From Bacteroidaceae bacterium (GTDB lineage: Bacteria; Bacteroidota; Bacteroidia; Bacteroidales; Bacteroidaceae): DNA of 7,668 nucleotides. The position numbers were made by a program, and so were the translations under genes. Below the pieces are notes generated by a model. It was given only the letters and a program-made list of their open reading frames with translations. It was not told where the DNA came from and did not search any database. How positions within the stretch are numbered: the stretch's first letter is position 1; every line of letters begins with the position of its first letter. Of this stretch, positions 1 through 7,311 are shown piece after piece. The DNA lies in the NCBI GenBank assembly GCA_017383665.1, contig JAFNWA010000093.1, positions 1 to 7,668 of the forward strand, given 5' to 3'.

Positions 1-1347
1 GAGAAGCATATCCACAACCTTGCCGAAAGCCTCCTCACGGCCACTGTCGGAGCCGCGTTCCTCCTTCAATCCAAGAATGTCGAAAGCAAAAAGGCGGAAT
101 GTCTCCTTGAGCTCTGCGAGGTCAGCCTCGCTGATGGTTGCCTTCTTGTCGGCAAGCTGATTGATTGCACGCGATGCATCGAAGAGATGCGAGATTACCT
201 GTGCGGTATTCATGTCGTCGTTCATCGCGTCGTAGCACTTGCTGCGCAGTTCCTTGACATCGGCTGTTGTCTCGCCCGATGCTGAAAGGCCACAAAGGGT
301 CTTGTATGCCTCAAGCAGGCGTTGCATTCCCTTCTCGGCCGCCTGCAGTGCCTCGTTGCTGAAATCGACGGTGCTGCGGTAGTGAGCCTGGAGAATGAAG
401 AAGCGTATTGTCATCGGTGAATAGGCCTGTGCCAAAAGGGCATGTGAGCCTGTGAAGAACTCGTCAAGGGTGATAAAGTTACCCAATGACTTGCCCATCT
501 TTGTGCCGTTGATTGTAATCATGTTGTTGTGCATCCAGTACTTGACAACATGGTGTCCCATGGCTGCCATACCCTGTGCAATCTCACACTCATGGTGTGG
601 GAAGACGAGGTCCATTCCGCCACCATGGATATCGAACTGCTCGCCAAGATATTTGCGTCCCATGGCTGTACACTCGCAGTGCCAACCTGGGAAACCGTTG
701 CTCCATGGCGATGGCCAGCGCATGATGTGCTCGGGCTGTGCACACTTCCACAAAGCAAAATCGGCCGGATTGCGTTTCTCGTCCTGACCGTCGAGCTCGC
801 GTGTGGTGTTGAGCACATCATCAAGGTTACGACCAGACAGGATGCCATATTTGTGTGCCTTGTCATACTTTGCCACATCGAAATAGACCGAGCCTTGGCT
901 CTCGTAGGCGAAACCGTTGTCGAGAATTTCCTTTACAAGTTCTATCTGCTCAATAATGTGACCGGACGCATGAGGTTCTATGCTTGGTGGCAGAACATTC
1001 AATGCCTCCATTACCTTGTGGTAGTGGAGTGTGTACTGCTGAACGACTTCCATTGGTTCAAGCTGCTCAAGGCGAGCCTTTTTTGCAATCTTGTCCTCGC
1101 CTTCATCGGCATCGTGCTCAAGGTGACCAACATCAGTAATATTGCGTACATAGCGCACCTTGTAACCAAGGTTCTGAAGGTAACGGAAGAGCACATCGAA
1201 GGTTATTGCAGGACGCGCATGACCAAGATGGGCCGGACCATAGACTGTAGGGCCGCACACATAGAGTCCCACATTGGGGGCATGAAGCGGTTCAAACAAC
1301 TCTTTCTTGCGAGAGAGTGTATTGTATATCATGAATTTGTTTTCCAT
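1..1347 (-). CDS. cysS: Cysteinyl-tRNA synthetase (partial, C-terminus beyond window)
   Basis: Charges tRNA-Cys with cysteine in the cytoplasm: a class I aminoacyl-tRNA synthetase using ATP. Translating the minus strand from the ATG at 1345-1347 gives 449 open residues running off the window start. Bacteroidetes homologues are about 490 residues, so roughly 40 are missing. Visible signatures are CGPTVYGPAHLGHARP (Cys31; HIGH motif as HLGH, residues 40-43), GWHCECTAMGRKYLG (Cys226), HGGGMDLVFPHHECEIAQ (His251, Glu255) and KMGKSLGN (residues 283-290). Cys31, Cys226, His251 and Glu255 match the four zinc ligands known from the E. coli enzyme. The KMSKS loop reads KMGKS, which I recall as usual in this lineage. 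A second Met at residue 6 is a possible alternative start; Met1 fits homologue length better. It is the last visible gene of the run, 21 bases after the lipoprotein stop. The opposite-strand open frame across this region is a shadow. Confidence 0.97.
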   Translation of the reverse strand, partial: MENKFMIYNTLSRKKELFEPLHAPNVGLYVCGPTVYGPAHLGHARPAITFDVLFRYLQNLGYKVRYVRNITDVGHLEHDADEGEDKIAKKARLEQLEPMEVVQQYTLHYHKVMEALNVLPPSIEPHASGHIIEQIELVKEILDNGFAYESQGSVYFDVAKYDKAHKYGILSGRNLDDVLNTTRELDGQDEKRNPADFALWKCAQPEHIMRWPSPWSNGFPGWHCECTAMGRKYLGEQFDIHGGGMDLVFPHHECEIAQGMAAMGHHVVKYWMHNNMITINGTKMGKSLGNFITLDEFFTGSHALLAQAYSPMTIRFFILQAHYRSTVDFSNEALQAAEKGMQRLLEAYKTLCGLSASGETTADVKELRSKCYDAMNDDMNTAQVISHLFDASRAINQLADKKATISEADLAELKETFRLFAFDILGLKEERGSDSGREEAFGKVVDMLL

Positions 1348-1368
1348 ACTGTTATATATATATGTCTG
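1348..1368 (-). promoter_or_regulatory. A/T-rich leader of cysS with TA repeat
   Basis: The 21 bases between the lipoprotein stop and the cysS start hold an 11-base alternating TA run (1353-1363) ending about 5 bases before the ATG. There is no Shine-Dalgarno sequence. Bacteroidetes ribosomes generally do not depend on one, and A/T-rich unstructured leaders favour initiation there, so this is probably the translation start region. A promoter -10 role is possible, but no TAnnTTTG element was seen upstream. Confidence 0.35.
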
Positions 1369-3291
1369 TTACTTGAATTGGCGTGTTGCGTTGCGGTTCA
1401 TCTTGCGGCGCTCCTTGTCTGGTTTCTGCTTGGTTATCTCAAGCGGCTTCTGTTCGTTGAGGGGCTTACCAATATCCCAATCCTCCTGGGTATATTCAAA
1501 GAGTGCCCTTAGATCGAGTACATGGTGATAATAGGAGACTTGCTCGGGCTGTATGCCTTTTTCATAGTCGCCAGTATCCCACTTGCCGTTACCATTGTCA
1601 TCGAAGATGAGACGCATGTAATATTTCCCGGGGCGTATGAAGTAGAAGGAGCAGTGACCATTTTCGGTTTTTTCCTCCTTTACGACATTTTCACGGGAAT
1701 CAAGAAGTTGTAATATTCCATTATTTCGGACACCTGCCACATTTACATACAGCACTGCATAATCATCGAGTGAACGGAAGGTCATATCACGGGTGAAGCC
1801 GGCCGATACACCGCCATAAAGTCCCTTGAATGCTGCAGAATCTGTGACAACACGATAGGTTTCCTCGGGACGCCACTCGGCGAAAAGATCGTATCTGCGT
1901 ACATTTACCGTATCCTGAGTGAAGATGTGTTCTACAGGAACCCAGAGAGTATCGACCTGCATGAACACATGTATGGCAGATGTGTCAACAGATAATAACG
2001 GTTCGTCAAAAGTAAACTTGCAATTGGCGTTCACATCCATTGAACCGGAGCCTGAGAAGCGGACTGACAAAGCCTTTGTCTTTGGAATGAACACGGGAGG
2101 ATTCTCCTCGTCATAATCGTCCGATTTCTTTGCCTCACGCATGAATGCTTTCTCTTCATCTGCGAGTTTCTTCTGCTGCTGTTTTTGAACACTATCCCAA
2201 CTCCTCTTTGCCGAAATGTACAGAGTATCTTGCTGGTCAAAGAAATTGCCGTCAACATCACTTGCACGGTATGATAGCTTGAATGCCAAAGTGTCGTTGC
2301 GGTAGAGCATTGAGTCCTTAAGCCAATAGACGAGTGTGTCCTTTTTTATACTCTGCTCAAGCACAAAGGCATCAGAGAAGTCAAAGTCCAACCCTTCAAG
2401 TTGGGGCAGTTCCTCATTCTCTGTAGCAAAAAAGAGGGATATCTTATTATGTACATCTCGTGTACGCTTAACCAGGTACTGCGGTGCGAAATCTACCTTG
2501 AAGACACGGAGCATTATATCATCGGGCATGAACCGTGTGTAGTTTACATAGCGTATGGTATCTATGGTTACACTATCGCGCCATATAGTATCGGGGCGAA
2601 CTGCCGGGGTTGCATGTGGTTCAATAATCTCGGAATGGAATGCAACGGCTTCGCTTTTCTGGTCAAAAAGGAAGTTCTGATTGGCATCTGCAAGGGCAAA
2701 AACACGGTATTTCCCGGGGGCAACACCTTTAATGGTGAAGCGTCCGCGGGAATCGGTACGGGATACGCGCTCGAAAGGCAGTTTGTTGAAAGCGCTGTCA
2801 TCAAGACATGAGTGCAGACCTACCACCAAGCCCTTAATGGGTTCAAGATCCTCGGCGTTCAAGACTGCACCAGACACAGCAAAGGTGTCAACCTGTTCAC
2901 CGGTGGAGAAGACATAGGCAAAGTTCTCGTAGGGATTACCCTCGTTATTGTCAACGATGGCATCGCCAAAGTCAATGGAATAGGTCGTGTTTGGATACAA
3001 ACTGTCAAGTAATTCCACTGTGACCTTCTTGCCACCGTACTTTATTTCGGGCATCTGCAACTGCGGTGGTGAAACCACTACCTTCTCAAATGCATTCTCG
3101 AGTTTGATGTTCTCATCGAATTCAAGCGTAACCTTGGTCTGCTGTACACCTGTGGCACCAAGTGCAGGTGTTGACTTGACGAGAACAGGAGGGTCCTCGT
3201 CATACGGGCCGCCGTCGGGTGTTCCAATACTTGCACACGCTGCAAGCAGCAAAGCCACTGTAAGGTATATTGCTGAATTCCAATGTTTCAT
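1369..3291 (-). CDS. Ig-like domain lipoprotein with two calcium-loop-like segments
   Basis: A 640-residue cell-envelope lipoprotein of unknown function. Residues 1-18 are a signal peptide and the lipobox is L16-A-A-C19, so Cys19 should be lipidated. The mature start (CASIGTPDGGPYDEDPP) is the pattern of Bacteroidetes SbsA-Ig-like (Big_5 type) proteins. A first Ig-like domain spans about 33-131, followed by a beta-rich, carboxypeptidase-regulatory-like segment (about 137-215) ending in DANQNFLFD (202-210). A charged, probably helical stretch rich in K, Q and E lies at 362-396. A second Ig-like region (about 398-507) and another beta segment end in DDNGNGKWDTGD (564-575), a calcium-loop-like motif. 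The tail (about 621-640) is strongly basic. No acidic surface-export signal directly follows Cys19, so inner-leaflet versus surface location is open. The start overlaps the GH3 stop by one base, which favours this ATG. It could be a structural or binding protein; no catalytic motif is seen. Confidence 0.88.
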   Translation of the reverse strand: MKHWNSAIYLTVALLLAACASIGTPDGGPYDEDPPVLVKSTPALGATGVQQTKVTLEFDENIKLENAFEKVVVSPPQLQMPEIKYGGKKVTVELLDSLYPNTTYSIDFGDAIVDNNEGNPYENFAYVFSTGEQVDTFAVSGAVLNAEDLEPIKGLVVGLHSCLDDSAFNKLPFERVSRTDSRGRFTIKGVAPGKYRVFALADANQNFLFDQKSEAVAFHSEIIEPHATPAVRPDTIWRDSVTIDTIRYVNYTRFMPDDIMLRVFKVDFAPQYLVKRTRDVHNKISLFFATENEELPQLEGLDFDFSDAFVLEQSIKKDTLVYWLKDSMLYRNDTLAFKLSYRASDVDGNFFDQQDTLYISAKRSWDSVQKQQQKKLADEEKAFMREAKKSDDYDEENPPVFIPKTKALSVRFSGSGSMDVNANCKFTFDEPLLSVDTSAIHVFMQVDTLWVPVEHIFTQDTVNVRRYDLFAEWRPEETYRVVTDSAAFKGLYGGVSAGFTRDMTFRSLDDYAVLYVNVAGVRNNGILQLLDSRENVVKEEKTENGHCSFYFIRPGKYYMRLIFDDNGNGKWDTGDYEKGIQPEQVSYYHHVLDLRALFEYTQEDWDIGKPLNEQKPLEITKQKPDKERRKMNRNATRQFK

Positions 3292-3293
3292 TA
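3289..3293 (-). other. Stop/start overlap (TAATG) joining GH3 gene and lipoprotein gene
   Basis: On the minus strand the GH3 stop TAA and the lipoprotein ATG share one A. This arrangement usually means translational coupling: ribosomes ending the first gene restart on the second. The preceding bases (GAGATGAACAAG) give no strong Shine-Dalgarno alternative. Confidence 0.8.
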
Positions 3294-4799
3294 CTTGTTC
3301 ATCTCAAGCAGTTCCTCGATATATTGGCGATTGTTGCTCAAACGGGGAACCTTGTGCTGACCGCCCAACTTGCCTTTGCTCTTGAGCCAATCACTGAAGA
3401 GGTTCTTGCGCGCTACCACCAATTCAAGCTGCTGCATTGTCTTGTTCTTGTATCGTTTTGCTTCGTAGTCAGAGTTTATCTGCTGGAGTGTCTGGTCGAG
3501 TATCTCAACAAACTTCTCCTCGGAGCATGGCGGCTCGGCAAACTCGACAAGCCACTGGTGACGGCACTGCGCATTGGCATCCATGAATACAGGAGCTGCT
3601 GTGTAGTCGAGAACCTTTGCACCGGTCTCACGACAAGCTTTTTCAAGTCCTTTCTCGGCATTCTCTACAATGAGTTCCTCACCAAACGCATTGATGAAGT
3701 GTTTTGTACGGCCGGAGATGATAATCTTGTATGGGTCCTTGCTCATGAAACGCACAGTGTCACCAATCATATAACGCCACAGACCACAAGATGTTGAAAT
3801 GAGCATAGCATAATTCTTGCCAACCTCAACTTCCCACAATGGCAAAACGCGTGGATTGGGTGAATCCAGCTCGTCAAGCGGAATAAACTCGTAGAAGATA
3901 TCATAGTCAATCATCAGGAGCATTGCCGGGTCGAGCGGATCATTCTGTATGCCGAAGAATCCCTCGCTGGCATTATAGGTCTCCATGTATTTCATATCGC
4001 TCTTGCGTATGAGCTGGTGATACTGCTCACGATAAGGCGTAAAGGCTACTCCACCGTGGAAGAACACCTCAAGATTCGGCCACAACTCCTCAACGCCCTG
4101 CTTACCTGTCACATTGAGCATGTGCTTGAGCACTGCCATCATCCACGAAGGTACACCAGAGAGATTTGTAACATTCTTGCCGGAGACGGTGCGGGCAATT
4201 CTGTCCATCTTCTCCTCGAAGTCGCTCAAGAGTGCGATTTCCTTCTTGGGAGCGCGCATCATGTTGACGAAGAAGTTTGTATTCTCAATGAGAATGGCAC
4301 TGAGGTCACCGACAAGGCTGTTCTGCAAGTTGTAGTTTGGTGCATGGCTGCCACCAAGGATGAGAGCCTTACCGGAGAAAAGACGGCTCTTGGGGTTATT
4401 TCCCAAATACATGGCAACAACATCAAAACCACCCTTATAGTGTGCCCTTTGCAAACCGGCCGGTGTAACCGGAATGAACTTACTTTTATCATTCGTTGTT
4501 CCCGATGACTTTGCAAACCACTTGCAACCACCTTTCCAAAGCACATCCTTCTCGCCACGGCGCATGCGGTCAATGTCGTGTTTCAGTGTTTCATAGTCCT
4601 GAACACCGACAGACTTGGCAAACTGCTCGTATTGTTTTATATCACAATAGTTATGCTTTATACCCCACTCCGTATTTGAAGCTTGGCTTATTAGGTGCTT
4701 CAATACATCACGCTGTATTGCCTCAGCCTGTGTTGCATATTTCTCTAATTTCTTTACCCTGCTGTTGAATACAGGTCTTGTCAATGGAGTTATGTTCAT
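3291..4799 (-). CDS. GH3 family protein (acyl-acid amido synthetase-like)
   Basis: A 502-residue soluble protein of the GH3 auxin-responsive family. The plant members adenylate a carboxylic acid such as indole-acetate or jasmonate and transfer it to an amino acid. Bacterial members are widespread in Bacteroidetes, and I know of no established substrate for them. The three family nucleotide-binding motifs are present: SSGTTNDKSK (98-107), YNASEGFFG (275-283, the plant Y-G-S-S-E position) and RYMIGDTVRF (342-351, the plant YRxGD position). They are followed by the hinge-like SGRTKHFINAFGEEL (362-376) and a C-terminal lobe ending in GKLGGQHKVPRLSNNR (477-492), which carries Lys and His residues that could complete the adenylation site. 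No signal peptide or membrane segment is seen, so it should be cytoplasmic. The gene starts 37 bases after dsbD and shares its last base with the lipoprotein start. The motifs make activity likely; the substrate is unknown. The product name 'auxin-responsive promoter' sometimes given to this family is misleading in bacteria. Confidence 0.93.
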   Translation of the reverse strand: MNITPLTRPVFNSRVKKLEKYATQAEAIQRDVLKHLISQASNTEWGIKHNYCDIKQYEQFAKSVGVQDYETLKHDIDRMRRGEKDVLWKGGCKWFAKSSGTTNDKSKFIPVTPAGLQRAHYKGGFDVVAMYLGNNPKSRLFSGKALILGGSHAPNYNLQNSLVGDLSAILIENTNFFVNMMRAPKKEIALLSDFEEKMDRIARTVSGKNVTNLSGVPSWMMAVLKHMLNVTGKQGVEELWPNLEVFFHGGVAFTPYREQYHQLIRKSDMKYMETYNASEGFFGIQNDPLDPAMLLMIDYDIFYEFIPLDELDSPNPRVLPLWEVEVGKNYAMLISTSCGLWRYMIGDTVRFMSKDPYKIIISGRTKHFINAFGEELIVENAEKGLEKACRETGAKVLDYTAAPVFMDANAQCRHQWLVEFAEPPCSEEKFVEILDQTLQQINSDYEAKRYKNKTMQQLELVVARKNLFSDWLKSKGKLGGQHKVPRLSNNRQYIEELLEMNK

Positions 4800-4836
4800 T
4801 GCTACTTATTTTTAAGCCGGAGTACCAGAAAGTTTT

Positions 4837-6762
4837 TTACTTATCATTATAATCCTCAAGTCCTTCATCAAGGAAATCCAAGAAATCACTTACATTCGTA
4901 TTGAATGCATATGAACTTCCACCCAGAAGATTACCTTCGGAATCCACTATTACATAGAAAGGCTGTGCAGCTGCACCAAACTTGTGTTTCTGCAAGTAAG
5001 ACCATTTCTCACCCACATCATAATATGTCTTACCGTCCTGACCAACAAACGGTTCGGCCAGTTCTTCTCTGTCATCCACATACAGAGATACTACGATGAA
5101 GTTGTCCTCCAACATCTCCAGCACATTACCGTCGGTCAATACAGAAGCTTCCATTTCTCGGCAGTTTACACATCCATGACCTGTAAAGTCAAGAAGTATC
5201 GGTTTGTCCTTGGCGCGAGAGATTTCAATAGCCTCATCATAGTCATGTGAATCGGGTTCGAATGTCTTGTTATAAAGGCTGAAATCCTGTGTTGACATTG
5301 GCGGTGCAAACGCACTGATTGCCTTGCATGGTGCACCCCACAAACCGGGTATCATGTAAACGGCAAATGAGAGTGACACGAGTGCTGTAAAGAATGCAGG
5401 AACACTTGTCTTCTTATCCTCGGAATCATCATGTGGAAGATGGAAAATCTTGAGCAGATAGAGACCGAGCAAGGTGAAAAGCATTATCCACAATGCAAGG
5501 AATGTCTCTCTATCAAGGATTCCCCAACCCTTGGTAAGGTCGGCAACAGAAAGGAACTTCAAGGCGAATGCGATTTCCACAAAGCCCAGTACCACCTTTA
5601 TTGTATTCATCCAACCACCGGAGCGTGGTGCCTGCTTCAACAATGAAGGGAAGATGGCAAAAATTGTAAATGGCAAGGCAAGAGCAAGGGCAAAGCCGAA
5701 CATACCAACGGCCGGAGCAAGAATATCGCCCGAGGTGGCTGTTTCCACAAGAAGAAATCCAATGATTGGACCTGTACATGAGAACGACACCAATGCCAAT
5801 GTGAATGCCATAAGGAAAATACTTAACACACCGGTTGTGTTACTAGCCTTTGTATCGACTTTATTTGTCCATGATGAGGGCAGTTTCAGTTCAAAACCGC
5901 CAAGGAATGAAGCACCAAATACAAGCAACATAAGGAAGAAGAATACATTGAAATATGCATTCGTTGCAAGTTCATTGAGTGCTGCCGGACCAAATAACAA
6001 TGTAACGAACAAGCCAAGTACAAGATATATGACAACAATAGATGCGCCATACAACACAGCTTCACGAACAGCCTGTTTCCTCTCCTTCGAGCGTTTGAGG
6101 AAGAAGCTCACTGTCATTGGAATTATAGGCCAAACACATGGAGTCAGCAAAGCCAAAAGGCCACCACCGAAACCAAGAATAAAGATTGTCCATATTGAGC
6201 CGGCCGGCTTTTCTTTCTTCATGTTGACCGGAGCCCAAGTATCAACTTCAGCCGATTCGGGTTCAGCAGGAGTTTCTACAGTCTCTGCCGGTGTATCGGA
6301 CTTAGCTACAGGGGCTGCGACAGCAACTTCAGCATTAGAGATTGTAAACGGATATTTTTCCAGGACACAGCTACCTGCACCACATGCTTGATGACGCAAA
6401 TATCCCTCAAATTTATAATTCTCATCAACTATTTTGATTGGTTGCTCGAATTCTGCATACTCCTCAAAATATGCTATCTGGCTACCGAGGCTTGAATCAA
6501 ATTTTGTCTTCGGCTCATCGACCGGCCTGAGTTCGCCATCCAATTCAATGCCCACAGGTTGGCCTGCGATATTTAATGAGAGAGGAAATCCCCCCGGTGA
6601 ATCACATGAATAAAGATAGTATCCTTTTTCAATTGTAGCATAGAATATAATCTTGCCATTTGAACCATTCACGATTACTTCGTGGTCAAATTTAACAGGT
6701 TGCTGAGCACCCACCTGAAGGGTAGAAACAAGCATCAGCAATGCGAAAAAGAGTTTTTTCAT
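4837..6762 (-). CDS. dsbD: Thiol:disulfide interchange protein DsbD
   Basis: Moves electrons from cytoplasmic thioredoxin across the inner membrane to reduce periplasmic disulfides. The 641 residues show the full three-part layout. A signal peptide cleaves near VGA|QQ (19/20). The N-terminal alpha domain (about 20-148) carries the redox pair in HQACGAGSC (Cys127, Cys132). A linker rich in Ala, Pro, Glu and Thr (about 144-186) follows. The membrane beta domain (about 188-474) has eight or nine hydrophobic segments and the pair Cys209 (LTPCVWPIIPMTVSFF) and Cys329 (SFSCTGPIIG). The C-terminal thioredoxin-like gamma domain (about 505-636) has CVNC (531-534) in GHGCVNCREME and a cis-Pro candidate at Pro601. 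All six expected redox cysteines are present, so it should be active. Extra cysteines at 53 and 479 are not part of the known relay. The gene follows its stand-alone alpha-domain duplicate by 54 bases and precedes the GH3 gene by 37. The large opposite-strand open frame at 5474-6391 is a shadow. Confidence 0.96.
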   Translation of the reverse strand: MKKLFFALLMLVSTLQVGAQQPVKFDHEVIVNGSNGKIIFYATIEKGYYLYSCDSPGGFPLSLNIAGQPVGIELDGELRPVDEPKTKFDSSLGSQIAYFEEYAEFEQPIKIVDENYKFEGYLRHQACGAGSCVLEKYPFTISNAEVAVAAPVAKSDTPAETVETPAEPESAEVDTWAPVNMKKEKPAGSIWTIFILGFGGGLLALLTPCVWPIIPMTVSFFLKRSKERKQAVREAVLYGASIVVIYLVLGLFVTLLFGPAALNELATNAYFNVFFFLMLLVFGASFLGGFELKLPSSWTNKVDTKASNTTGVLSIFLMAFTLALVSFSCTGPIIGFLLVETATSGDILAPAVGMFGFALALALPFTIFAIFPSLLKQAPRSGGWMNTIKVVLGFVEIAFALKFLSVADLTKGWGILDRETFLALWIMLFTLLGLYLLKIFHLPHDDSEDKKTSVPAFFTALVSLSFAVYMIPGLWGAPCKAISAFAPPMSTQDFSLYNKTFEPDSHDYDEAIEISRAKDKPILLDFTGHGCVNCREMEASVLTDGNVLEMLEDNFIVVSLYVDDREELAEPFVGQDGKTYYDVGEKWSYLQKHKFGAAAQPFYVIVDSEGNLLGGSSYAFNTNVSDFLDFLDEGLEDYNDK

Positions 6763-6786
6763 CGTAATATATTTTATTTATTTTTC
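6319..6786 (-). repeat. Tandem duplication, copy 2 (dsbD leader plus alpha domain)
   Basis: This copy is the first 148 codons of dsbD plus the 24 bases before its ATG. It matches 6841-7311. At protein level, 42 of the first 56 residues are identical, including the signal peptide and QPVKFDHEV. In the 24-base leaders, 19 positions agree, and the block ATATATTAC-R-ATGAAAAAACT around the start codon is exact apart from one purine. Identity falls to roughly half across the rest of the domain (counted by eye). Confidence 0.8.
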
Positions 6787-6816
6787 CGATATTAAATAGG
6801 ATAGGCTATCTTCCCA
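6763..6816 (-). promoter_or_regulatory. 54-base gap before dsbD, A/T-rich leader
   Basis: This is the largest gap in the run. It holds the A/T-rich leader shared with the upstream paralogue (6763-6786) and an 11-base near-palindrome GATAGGCTATC (6800-6810, five-base arms around one base). The palindrome is too short and has too small a loop to act as a terminator hairpin. No T-tract terminator and no TAnnTTTG promoter was seen, so read-through from the upstream gene is likely. Confidence 0.4.
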
Positions 6817-7287
6817 TTAGTTTGCAGATGCTGAAGGCACAACTGTGACTCCAGCTTTAGTTATTGTAAATTCATAGCGATCGGGGACGCATCCGGCTGC
6901 ACCGCATGCCTGATAACGCAGGTAACCTTTTATAACAAAGTCATCAGCAAGTACCTTGAAACCCTGCTCAAAATTGGCAGAATTCTCAAAATAACTCACC
7001 TTCATATTGAAAGCCGATTCATACTTTGTCTTTGGTTTGTCAACAGGTGTGAGTTTGCCAACCATCTCAACCCCCTCACTCTCTTTTACTCTGATAGTGA
7101 TAGGCATAGGACCACCCTTGGGGATATCAGTTGAATACATATAATACCCCTCCTCTATTGTAGCATGGAACGCAATTTTGCCTTCTGCGCCATTTACAGT
7201 AACTTCGTGATCAAACTTAACCGGTTGCTGTGCGCTCACCTGCAAGGTGGCAACGAGCAATAGCAGTGATAAAAACAGTTTTTTCAT
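6817..7287 (-). CDS. Stand-alone secreted DsbD alpha-like domain protein
   Basis: A 156-residue exported protein consisting of a signal peptide and one DsbD N-terminal (alpha) domain, with no membrane or thioredoxin part. The signal peptide (MKKLFLSLLLLVATLQVSA|QQ) should be cleaved at 19/20. The domain (20-150) keeps the blocks typical of DsbD alpha (YYMYSTDIPKGGP, PVDKPKTKYESAF, GYLRYQACGAAGC) with the redox pair Cys128 and Cys133, so it can probably form the reversible disulfide. It closely resembles the N-terminus of the next gene, dsbD, including the leader, so it arose by tandem duplication. By inference it takes electrons from the DsbD membrane domain and passes them to a different periplasmic or outer-membrane partner. 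The start at 7287 was chosen because it puts the signal peptide at the N-terminus. An upstream in-frame ATG at 7344 would add 19 residues, bury the signal peptide and overlap the preceding gene. It could instead be a decaying copy, but the reading frame and cysteines are intact. Confidence 0.9.
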   Translation of the reverse strand: MKKLFLSLLLLVATLQVSAQQPVKFDHEVTVNGAEGKIAFHATIEEGYYMYSTDIPKGGPMPITIRVKESEGVEMVGKLTPVDKPKTKYESAFNMKVSYFENSANFEQGFKVLADDFVIKGYLRYQACGAAGCVPDRYEFTITKAGVTVVPSASAN

Positions 7288-7311
7288 TGTAATATATTTA
7301 TTAAATTTTTC
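6841..7311 (-). repeat. Tandem duplication, copy 1 (stand-alone alpha domain plus leader)
   Basis: Partner of 6319-6786. It comprises codons 1-149 of the stand-alone gene plus 24 leader bases that begin at the last base of the upstream stop codon. The copies are in direct orientation, about 520 bases apart start to start. The protein match ends where dsbD continues into its linker and membrane domain, and where this copy stops. Confidence 0.8.

Noticed and set aside
487..501. KMGKS in place of KMSKS in CysS, as a possible active-site change.
   Set aside because: As I recall, Bacteroidetes CysS proteins commonly carry this form. The rest of the active site and the zinc ligands are intact.
529..1512. 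A 327-codon open frame on the plus strand.
   Set aside because: It lies opposite cysS and the end of the lipoprotein gene, which have clear family signatures. Its translation is a low-complexity hydrophobic mix with no recognisable domain.
5474..6391. A 305-codon open frame on the plus strand opposite dsbD.
   Set aside because: Its Asn/Lys/Pro/Thr-rich translation is the complement of membrane-segment codons. DsbD motifs on the other strand are unambiguous.
6800..6810. Near-palindrome GATAGGCTATC before dsbD as an operator or terminator.
   Set aside because: Five-base arms around one base occur by chance, there is no following T-tract, and no second copy was seen elsewhere in the gaps.
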